From assembly GCA_036845225.1 (NCBI GenBank), contig DAIUEJ010000019.1, positions 1 through 45,267 on the forward strand: DNA of 45,267 bases. The letters run 5' to 3'. The notes beneath the pieces were generated by a model that was given only the letters and a program-made list of their open reading frames with translations, did no database searches and was not told the origin of the DNA. The stretch comes from FEN-680 sp036845225 (lineage in GTDB: Bacteria; Actinomycetota; Geothermincolia; Fen-727; Anoxymicrobiaceae). Shown one piece after another: positions 25,559 through 31,777 of the stretch. The position numbers and the translations under genes are program-made. How positions within the stretch are numbered: position 1 is the stretch's first letter; each line of letters opens with the position of its first letter.

Positions 25559-26500
25559 ATGAGCGTAGAGAAAGTATGGGAAGAACTGAAAGTAAAGAAC
25601 GCCAAGCCTTCTATTCAGGAGGTACTGGATAGCGGCAAGTTCCTGGTGTCGGGCGAGATCGGACCCCCCAAGGGCCCGGACATCGAAGAGGTCATTGAGA
25701 ACGTGGACCTGCTCAAGGACAAGGTCCACGCGATGAACATCACCGACAACCAGAGCTCGGTGATGAGGTACCCGTCGCTCGCGACGGCGCTCATCATCCT
25801 CGAGAGGGGCGGCGAGCCGAACCTGCAGGTCACGTGCCGCGACCGCAACCGCATGTCGCTCGAGAACGAGATGCTGTTCGCGTATACGCGGGGCGTCCGC
25901 AGCGTCCTGTGCCTGACCGGCGACTCGGTCCCGACCGGCGACCACAAAGAGTGCAAGGCGGTCTTCGACCTCGAGTCGGTACAGCTCCTCAACATGATCC
26001 GCGCGATGGAGGAGGGCAAGGACCTGGGCGGAAACGAGATGAACGCCCCGGTGGCCTTCTACAAGGGTGCCATCGTAACACCCGAGGCAATCCCCATCGA
26101 GCCCCAGCTCATCAAGTTCGAGAAGAAGGTCGAAGCGGGGGCCGCGTGGTTCCAGACCCAGGCGATCTACGACATGGACAACTTTGCGAAGTTCATGAAG
26201 ATCGCCCGTCAGTATCCCATCAAGATGCAGGCGGGCCTGGTGCTGCTCACCAGCGCCGGTATGGCGAAGTACATGAACAAGAACGTGCCGGGCGTCTTCG
26301 TGCCCGACGACCTGATCGAAGAGCTCTCGGGTGCCGAGAAGGGCAAGGCCATCGACGTCGGCATAGCGATCATGGCGCGGCACATCAAGCGCATCCGCGA
26401 GGAAGGCCTGGCCGACGGCGTGCACATCATGGCGATCGGCAAAGAAGGCGTAGTCCCGCGGATACTGGAAGAGGCAGAGCTCGATATTAACGCTCTGTAG
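25559..26500 (+). CDS. metF: 5,10-methylenetetrahydrofolate reductase
   Basis: This 313-residue flavin TIM-barrel enzyme reduces methylene-THF to 5-methyl-THF, the last reduction of the methyl branch. It shows SGEIGPPKGPD with the catalytic Glu, MNITDNQSSVMR, LQVTCRDRNRMSLE, VLCLTGDSV and KVEAGAAWFQTQAIYD. The ATG at 25559 is spaced well from AGGGCGGTG inside the metV end. A GTG 9 nt upstream would be within the ribosome site. It lacks the eukaryotic regulatory C-terminus, as expected for a bacterial form. Confidence 0.95.
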   Translation: MSVEKVWEELKVKNAKPSIQEVLDSGKFLVSGEIGPPKGPDIEEVIENVDLLKDKVHAMNITDNQSSVMRYPSLATALIILERGGEPNLQVTCRDRNRMSLENEMLFAYTRGVRSVLCLTGDSVPTGDHKECKAVFDLESVQLLNMIRAMEEGKDLGGNEMNAPVAFYKGAIVTPEAIPIEPQLIKFEKKVEAGAAWFQTQAIYDMDNFAKFMKIARQYPIKMQAGLVLLTSAGMAKYMNKNVPGVFVPDDLIEELSGAEKGKAIDVGIAIMARHIKRIREEGLADGVHIMAIGKEGVVPRILEEAELDINAL

Positions 26501-26505
26501 AGCAT

Positions 26506-27552
26506 ATGACGTTCGAGCCGGGGTTCGCGATGATCGCCATCGGTAGCCTGCCGCACATCGACGTGGAAGCTGCCACGAGGTTGATGCTGGATGCATTTCC
26601 GGAGGTTGCCTCATGGCCGCAGCTGCCGAGGCTCTCCTTCAGAGAGAACATGTACGCCCAGTATTCCGAGGGGATGCCGGGCATACGAGTGGACGCGGAC
26701 GGAAAGCGCATATGGTTCCAGATGGACGATGCGCTGGCCGCCGAGATGGAGGAGTTCTACCAGGCGGTCATCGACGAGGACCTCGAGAGGTTCCGGATCA
26801 GCCGTGACTACGCGGCTGGTCTTGACTTGCTACTGGGAGGCGCATTCGCGGACGAGCTCGCGGGGCGTCCCTACGTGAAGGGTCACGTGACCGGGCCCAT
26901 ATCCTACGGGCTCACGGTGACCGACCAGAACAAGAGGGCGAGCCTCTACGACGAAAGCCTCGAACAGGCGATTACCAAGGCCCTTACGCTCAAGGGCAGA
27001 TGGCAGAGCCGCGAGCTGAGGCGCGCGGCCCCGGGGGCGAGCGTGGTCATCTTCTACGATGAACCCTACCTGCACTCGGTGGGGTCCGCCCTCATCAGCG
27101 TGAGCCGCGAGCAGGTCGTGAACGACATCAAGGAATGTCTGGACGGCTGCGGCGCGGACATCACCGGCGTGCACTGCTGCGGGAACACAGACTGGTCGCT
27201 CGTGTTCGCAACGGGCGTGGACGTGGTCCATTTCGATGCGTACGAGTACATGGAGCCGTTCGTGGCTTACGATGCCGAGATTGGCGAGCACCTGGAGCGC
27301 GGAGGCTCGATCGCCTGGGGTATCGTTCCCAAGGACGAGAGCGTGCTCACGGTGGGCTCGGACGAACTGGTGAGAATGCTCGAGGACGGTTTCGACGTCC
27401 TCGAGAAGCGAGGGATCGACAGGGCATTGCTGGCACGGAGGTCGATGGTTTCACCGTCGTGTGGCCTGGGGTCGGCGACCGAGGAAGTCGCGGAGAGGGC
27501 GCTTGTGCTCACGCGAGAGGTGTCCGAGGCGATGCGGGCGAGGTACTCGTAG
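26506..27552 (+). CDS. Core methionine synthase (MetE C-domain type), MesB-like
   Basis: This 348-residue protein has only the catalytic barrel of cobalamin-independent methionine synthase and no folate-binding N-terminal half. The zinc ligands are all visible: His223-x-Cys225 in GVHCCGNTDW, Glu247 in DAYEY (24 residues after the His, the same spacing as in E. coli MetE), and Cys319 in SPSCGLGS. Core synthases use methyl-corrinoid donors. The MesB family is described from anaerobes with the Wood-Ljungdahl pathway and is predicted to accept methyl groups from the CFeSP. Its place between metF and acsE fits that. The family name MesB is inferred; a UroD-like methyltransferase of other specificity is the alternative. 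It ends directly at the lipA start. Confidence 0.72.
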   Translation: MTFEPGFAMIAIGSLPHIDVEAATRLMLDAFPEVASWPQLPRLSFRENMYAQYSEGMPGIRVDADGKRIWFQMDDALAAEMEEFYQAVIDEDLERFRISRDYAAGLDLLLGGAFADELAGRPYVKGHVTGPISYGLTVTDQNKRASLYDESLEQAITKALTLKGRWQSRELRRAAPGASVVIFYDEPYLHSVGSALISVSREQVVNDIKECLDGCGADITGVHCCGNTDWSLVFATGVDVVHFDAYEYMEPFVAYDAEIGEHLERGGSIAWGIVPKDESVLTVGSDELVRMLEDGFDVLEKRGIDRALLARRSMVSPSCGLGSATEEVAERALVLTREVSEAMRARYS

Positions 27553-28431
27553 GTGAGCCAGAGAGCGGGGTCCGCGGACAGGATGCCGAGGTGGCTGCTC
27601 CGCCCGGTGAGGTGCGGGCCGTCCCTGCAGAAAGTGGAAGGGCTTTTGGCCGATGGGCGGCTCAACACGGTCTGCGCGGGCGCGAAGTGCCCCAACCGCG
27701 GGGAATGTTACTCGGCGGGCACCGCGACCTTCATGATCATGGGGGACCGCTGCACGAGGGACTGCGGGTTCTGCGCGGTACGGAGCGGGGGGGTCATGCC
27801 CCTCGACCCGGGTGAGCCCAGGAGGCTCGCGATGGCGGCAGCCGAGATGGGCCTCGAGCACGTAGTGGTGACCTCGGTGACGAGGGACGACCTGCCGGAC
27901 GGGGGCGCCGGGCAGTTTGCCGCAACCGTCGAGGCGGTAAGGGACGAACTGCCGGGCGCCACGGTCGAGGTGCTGGTGCCTGACTTCGGCGGTAGTGGGA
28001 AGGACGTGGATACGGTCATCGACGCGAGGCCGGACGTCTTCAACCACAACGTGGAGACGGTGAAGCGCCTGTATCCTGATGTCCGGCCGCAGGCGGATTA
28101 CGCGAGGTCGCTCGCGGTGCTGGAACGGGCCGCCCGGGCGGGCCTGCCGACCAAGAGCGGTTTCATGGTCGGGCTGAGCGAGAGCGGGCAGGAGGTCTCC
28201 GAACTCATGGGGGACCTGCGTCGGTCAGGCTGCGTCATGCTGACCGCGGGACAGTACCTGCGGCCGTCGCAGGCGAACCTGCCGGTGGCCCGGTACTGGG
28301 AACCGGGGGAGTTCAACGCGGTGGAAGCCGAGGCTCTCGAGATGGGGTTCGAAGCGGTGGCGTCGGGCCCGCTGGTGCGAAGCTCGTACTTCGCGCATGA
28401 GATGCTCGAGAAGCGCAAGAGCGCTTCGTAG
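27553..28431 (+). CDS. lipA: Lipoyl synthase
   Basis: This 292-residue radical SAM enzyme inserts two sulfurs into octanoyl groups on lipoyl carrier proteins. The auxiliary-cluster motif CAGAKCPNRGEC is followed by the radical SAM motif CTRDCGFCAV. Later come VTSVTRDDLPDGGA, FNHNVETVKRLYP, KSGFMVGLSE and the terminal RSSYFA with the conserved RSSY. The GTG start abuts the stop of the preceding gene (TAG-GTG). The product probably serves glycine cleavage H protein or a 2-oxoacid dehydrogenase encoded elsewhere. The stop codon TAG lies inside a palindromic repeat. Confidence 0.95.
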   Translation: MSQRAGSADRMPRWLLRPVRCGPSLQKVEGLLADGRLNTVCAGAKCPNRGECYSAGTATFMIMGDRCTRDCGFCAVRSGGVMPLDPGEPRRLAMAAAEMGLEHVVVTSVTRDDLPDGGAGQFAATVEAVRDELPGATVEVLVPDFGGSGKDVDTVIDARPDVFNHNVETVKRLYPDVRPQADYARSLAVLERAARAGLPTKSGFMVGLSESGQEVSELMGDLRRSGCVMLTAGQYLRPSQANLPVARYWEPGEFNAVEAEALEMGFEAVASGPLVRSSYFAHEMLEKRKSAS

Positions 28432-28450
28432 CGCCGGCGTCTCGCCGGCA
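28428..28450 (+). repeat. Palindromic repeat, family B (copy 1)
   Basis: GTAGCGCCGGCG-TCT-CGCCGGCA, with a 7-bp stem GCCGGCG/CGCCGGC. The TAG in its first bases is the stop codon of lipA. Other copies are at 31690-31712 (minus), 42641-42654 (partial) and 42661-42683. Confidence 0.8.
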
Positions 28451-28498
28451 GGGATAGTCGAAAATATTTGACATGTTGGAGATGGCAAGGAGGTAGAG

Positions 28499-29380
28499 AT
28501 GTACATCATCGCCGAGAAGGTCAACGTGATCACCACGAAGATCAAAGAGGCCATGACCGCTCGCGACAAGGGGCCCATCCAGGAAATGGTGAAGCTCCAG
28601 CTCGAGGGCAAGCCCGACTGCATAGACATCAACCTCGGGCCCGCGACCAAGAACGGCCCCGAGATCATGCAGTGGATGGTCGAGACGATCGAGGAAGCAA
28701 CAGACCTTCCCCTTTCGCTGGACACCATGAACATGGACGCGATGGAGGCGGGGCTCGAGGTCGGCAAGAACCCCAAGATAGTCAACTCCATCTCGAGCGT
28801 GAGTGAGCGCATGGACAGGCTCATCCCGCTCGTGCTGAAGCACAAGGCCAAGGCAGTTGGCCTGTGCACCAGCGAGGCAGGCGTGCCCCGCGACGCGGAG
28901 GAGCGCGTGACCAACGGGTACAACCTGATGATGGCGTTCGAGGCGGCCGGGATCGGCCACGATGACTACTGGATCGACCCGATCGTCCTCCCCGTGGGCG
29001 TGGCGCAGGACCAGGTCCACGCGCTGGTGGACGCGACCCAGATGTTCAGCGAGCTTCCCGAGAAGCCCCACCTGGTGTGCGGGCTTTCGAACGTCAGCAA
29101 CAAGGCCGGCCTCACGACCGAGAACGCGGAGTTCGTGAACAGGATCTACCTGGCGGTGCTGATGGGGCACGGCATGGACGCGGCGATCGTCGACCCTAAC
29201 GACGAAAAACTGATGGCGGTCGCGCGCATGGAGAGCCCGGAGTACGCCTGGGCGCAGATCGCGGAGGGTCTGAAGGAAGGCGAGCTCGACCTGAACGACC
29301 CCGTGCAGGTAGCGATCAAGAAGACCGTGAAGCTCTTCCACGAGGAGACGCTCTTCGCGGCCAGTTACCTCGAGTTGTAA
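28499..29380 (+). CDS. acsE: Methyl-THF:corrinoid iron-sulfur protein methyltransferase
   Basis: This 293-residue TIM-barrel (pterin-binding family) moves the methyl group from 5-methyl-THF to the cobalt of the CFeSP. Family segments are YIIAEKVNVITTKI, CIDINLGPATKNGPE, LSLDTMNMDAMEAGL, VNSISSVSERMD and GLSNVSNKAGL, including the Asp and Asn that contact the pterin and polarise N5. The start follows AAGGAGGTAGAG. It is the last gene of the operon. Its TAA overlaps the start of a family A repeat. Confidence 0.96.
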   Translation: MYIIAEKVNVITTKIKEAMTARDKGPIQEMVKLQLEGKPDCIDINLGPATKNGPEIMQWMVETIEEATDLPLSLDTMNMDAMEAGLEVGKNPKIVNSISSVSERMDRLIPLVLKHKAKAVGLCTSEAGVPRDAEERVTNGYNLMMAFEAAGIGHDDYWIDPIVLPVGVAQDQVHALVDATQMFSELPEKPHLVCGLSNVSNKAGLTTENAEFVNRIYLAVLMGHGMDAAIVDPNDEKLMAVARMESPEYAWAQIAEGLKEGELDLNDPVQVAIKKTVKLFHEETLFAASYLEL

Positions 29381-29413
29381 ACGCAAAAAAGGGACAGGCA
29401 CCTTTTTGCGTTT
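29379..29413 (-). repeat. REP-like palindromic repeat, family A (copy 2)
   Basis: The arms AAACGCAAAAA and TTTTTGCGTTT flank GGGACAGGCACC, the reverse complement of copies 1 and 3. Its first bases belong to the TAA stop of acsE. With copy 3 it forms an inverted pair bracketing the RAYT gene. Confidence 0.85.
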
Positions 29414-29421
29414 CCTGAATT

Positions 29422-29459
29422 GAAGAGGGATGGGTTTCACCCATCCCTCTTCTTATATT
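29422..29459. terminator. Bidirectional intrinsic terminator between acsE and the RAYT gene
   Basis: A perfect 13-bp stem (GAAGAGGGATGGG with CCCATCCCTCTTC, loop TTTCA) at 29422-29452 is followed by TTATATT. It can end the plus-strand acs operon. On the minus strand it lies directly after the transposase stop and is followed by AATTCA, so it is weaker in that direction. Confidence 0.75.
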
Positions 29460-30217
29460 CGGAATTCCCAGTCTTCTTTTAACTGGCCTGCTTTCGAAAT
29501 AACCCTGCTAACTGCCGAGCAGCTCATTCCCAGGTATACTGCTATCTCTTTCATGCTGTAACGGTACTCGAGATATGCTTTGAGGATTGCGGCGTTTCGA
29601 CAGTCTTTGCTGGTGCAATATTCAAAGATGCTCATTAGATCAGGCCGACCTTTACTCCTTTCAACAGCCTCCCTCAAGCGCTCACAGACGAAATCTGTGT
29701 AGAGGTTCCTCGCAAGCGAGATTTCTTCGGCGAACATACCAAGAACACGGTCGTAGGTTAGGTAATGGGGTGAAGGTTCAATGCCGGCTAGCGCTTTGTA
29801 ACTGCTCCACTGCCAGTCCTTAGGATGGCTGACAAAGCCATCTTTCACGGGATTCAATGCCATGTACCGAAGTAACTCCATAAAATGGTTCTCTTGGACA
29901 ATCAAAGGCGAATGGTACCTTCCCTGGAGTACGTGCCCGATGTTCCCGTACTTCTTGTTGAACGTGGTTGTGTAGGCTCCGTTGATCGCGTGCATTCCCT
30001 CTGAGAGGCCGCCATGCGGTGTCTCGAGAAGCAGGTGATAGTGGTTCCCCATCAGACAATATGAATGACAGAGCCAGGAGTGCTTGGAGATGACGAAGGA
30101 GAGGAGGTTCAGAAAGTACGTCCGATCACTGGTCTCACGGAATATGTTTTGCTTATTGTTGCCTCGCGTGAAGACGTGATGTAACGCGTTTGGCGATTGC
30201 AGTCGAGCTTGCCGCAT
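29453..30217 (-). CDS. REP-associated tyrosine transposase (RAYT, Y1_Tnp family)
   Basis: This 254-residue HUH-type single-strand transposase acts on REP palindromes. The N-terminus has LQSPNALHHVFTRGNN. The HUH motif is NHYHLLLETP near residue 70, and the catalytic Tyr lies in INGAYTTTFNKK, followed by GHVLQGRYHS. A C-terminal helix-turn-helix (SMKEIAVYLGMSCSAVSRVI) is present. The ATG at 30217 matches the usual family start; an in-frame GTG at 30265 would add 16 residues. No strong ribosome site is seen. All catalytic residues are intact. It is flanked by inverted family A repeats, its likely substrates. Confidence 0.9.
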   Translation of the reverse strand: MRQARLQSPNALHHVFTRGNNKQNIFRETSDRTYFLNLLSFVISKHSWLCHSYCLMGNHYHLLLETPHGGLSEGMHAINGAYTTTFNKKYGNIGHVLQGRYHSPLIVQENHFMELLRYMALNPVKDGFVSHPKDWQWSSYKALAGIEPSPHYLTYDRVLGMFAEEISLARNLYTDFVCERLREAVERSKGRPDLMSIFEYCTSKDCRNAAILKAYLEYRYSMKEIAVYLGMSCSAVSRVISKAGQLKEDWEFRI

Positions 30218-30289
30218 TTGAAGCCCAGCATACCAAAGCAGTGCAAGCATATCAAGGTGTTCCACTCGTATTAGCGAGTGGCACCGGAA

Positions 30290-30324
30290 AAACGCAAAAA
30301 GGTGCCTGTCCCTAATTTGCGTTT
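30290..30324 (+). repeat. REP-like palindromic repeat, family A (copy 3)
   Basis: The core GGTGCCTGTCCC sits between AAACGCAAAAA and AATTTGCGTTT. The minus-strand gene at 30312-31661 ends inside it: its last three residues (Asn-Ala-Asn) and its TAG stop (30312-30314) are repeat sequence. Confidence 0.85.
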
Positions 30325-31661
30325 AGGTCCTCGACCACCGATACGTTACCGAGGATCTTGATCGGGCTTGGCTCGTCGGGGTTGACGCCGGGCTCGTAGC
30401 CGAACGCGTCTTTCACGACCTGGCGCGCGAGCCTGTAGAGTTGGCGCAGGGGTATCTCGGCGGGGCATATCGCCTCGCACATCCCGCAATCGATGCAGCG
30501 GTCGGCCATGTCCACCGCGCGTATGAGGTGGAATATCGGGATATCCGGAGGCTTGCTCTCGGGGCCGACGATGTCCGGATTGTCGAGCGCGCACTCCTTG
30601 CAGTAGCACATCGGGCAGATGTTCCGGCAGCCCATGCACTTGATGCAGCGCGAGAAGCTGTCCAGCCAGAACGCCAGGCGCTCGTCGGCATCCTCGGCGA
30701 CCGCTTCGGGCACGGGAGAGGCCTCCGTGGGGCTCGCGAGCGCGGCGGCGATGGCGATGTCCTCGGGGGTGAACGGGTGGTCGCACCCGCAGGCATCGGC
30801 AACCGCCTGCGAGCAGGGCACGCCCAGAAGCACAAGCCGCTCCGGCTCGATCTGGTTGTGCTTCGCGAGCTCAACGATCATCCGCCTGTCGCATTCCCTG
30901 ACCGGGACGGCCAGGTTTCCCTCCAGCAGCGGCAGCAACATTATCGCGAACGAGGCCATCGGGTAACGGACGTCTCCCGCGTAAAGGCTGTCAATCTTCG
31001 GGTCATCAGCGCTCTTCACTACGCGGGGCACGAGCTCGCCGTCCCGCACGGTCAGGACCACAGCCGCAGCCGCTTTCCCACTCTCCAGCGATTCTCTGAC
31101 CGCTTTCGCGGCAGCCTTCTCGGCAGGGCCGCTCTCCCACTCGCCGACCGCGATCTTGAGGGGCTCACCGCCGGCAGCCTTCTCCGCAACCGGCCGCTTC
31201 GTCGACAGCGCCAGCGGCGACTTGCCCGCAGCGCGCACCTGCTCGGTGAACGAAGTGATCAAGTCCTGGAACTTCGCGCCCTCCGCCGCGCTCACCCACT
31301 CGAGCCTGATGCGCCGCTCGTCGATGCCCACCGCCGACAGCAGGTCCTTGATGACCCTGAAGCGCTTCGCGGTCATGTAGTTGCCCTTGTCGTAATGGCA
31401 GTCGCCGATATGGCAGCCCGCGATCAGCACGCCGTCGATGCCCTCCTGGAACGCTTTGAGGACGAAGTAGGGTGAGATCGTCCCGGTGCACATCACCCTG
31501 ATGTCGACCACGTTGGGCGGGTACTGCAGCCTGGACACGCCCGCCAGGTCCGCTCCAGCGTACGAGCACCAGTTGCAGAGGAACGCGAGTATCCTCACGT
31601 CCTTGGCGGGCGCCTGCTCGTCTGCTTTCACTTCGACGGCCACTGCGGTCTCGTCTGCCAT
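30312..31661 (-). CDS. mvhD: MvhD - FrhB-like - ferredoxin fusion, formate dehydrogenase electron-transfer subunit
   Basis: This is a 449-residue multidomain iron-sulfur protein. Residues about 20-150 are an MvhD [2Fe-2S] domain (FLCNWCSYAGAD, VMCTG, GCHIGDCHYDKGN). Residues about 160-300 resemble part of an FrhB/FdhB-like domain (PRVVKSADDPKIDSLYAGDV, VPVRECDRRMIVELAK, LLGVPCSQA), probably without a full flavin site. The C-terminus is a ferredoxin with CIKCMGCRNICPMCYC and RCIDCGMCEAICPAE. It is the last gene after nuoE-nuoF-fdhA and starts after AAAGGAAG. MvhD normally links a dehydrogenase to HdrA, so it may wire this formate dehydrogenase to a heterodisulfide-reductase-like or ferredoxin pool. 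The middle-domain call is tentative. Confidence 0.8.
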   Translation of the reverse strand: MADETAVAVEVKADEQAPAKDVRILAFLCNWCSYAGADLAGVSRLQYPPNVVDIRVMCTGTISPYFVLKAFQEGIDGVLIAGCHIGDCHYDKGNYMTAKRFRVIKDLLSAVGIDERRIRLEWVSAAEGAKFQDLITSFTEQVRAAGKSPLALSTKRPVAEKAAGGEPLKIAVGEWESGPAEKAAAKAVRESLESGKAAAAVVLTVRDGELVPRVVKSADDPKIDSLYAGDVRYPMASFAIMLLPLLEGNLAVPVRECDRRMIVELAKHNQIEPERLVLLGVPCSQAVADACGCDHPFTPEDIAIAAALASPTEASPVPEAVAEDADERLAFWLDSFSRCIKCMGCRNICPMCYCKECALDNPDIVGPESKPPDIPIFHLIRAVDMADRCIDCGMCEAICPAEIPLRQLYRLARQVVKDAFGYEPGVNPDEPSPIKILGNVSVVEDLNAN

Positions 31662-31689
31662 CTGCGTTCTTCCTTTGGTCAGGGTCTCC

Positions 31690-31712
31690 GGCCGGCGGGA
31701 CGCCGGCGCTAC
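31690..31712 (-). repeat. Palindromic repeat, family B (copy 2)
   Basis: On the minus strand it reads GTAGCGCCGGCG-TCC-CGCCGGCC, between fdhA and the mvhD fusion gene. Unlike the other copies it does not overlap a stop codon. Confidence 0.75.
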
Positions 31713-31738
31713 GCCAAGGTCCGTGACTTCTTAAAGGA

Positions 31739-31769
31739 CAGCCCCGCTCGGTTTCGCGGCGCGGGGCTG
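31739..31769 (-). terminator. Hairpin after fdhA, possible partial terminator
   Basis: CAGCCCCGC and GCGGGGCTG form a perfect 9-bp stem with a 13-nt loop. On the minus strand it is followed by TCCTTTAAG, a weak T-run. It lies 9 nt after the fdhA stop and 78 nt before the mvhD fusion gene, so it may reduce expression of that gene relative to fdhA. Confidence 0.5.
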
Positions 31770-31777
31770 CACTCTGT

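Noticed and set aside
26506..27552. Uroporphyrinogen decarboxylase (HemE)
   Set aside because: It shares the barrel superfamily but has the MetE zinc ligands HxC, Glu and Cys and lacks the HemE N-terminal Arg-rich substrate motif.
28468..28473. TTGACA as a promoter for acsE
   Set aside because: No -10 element lies 16-19 nt downstream; the ribosome site is there instead.
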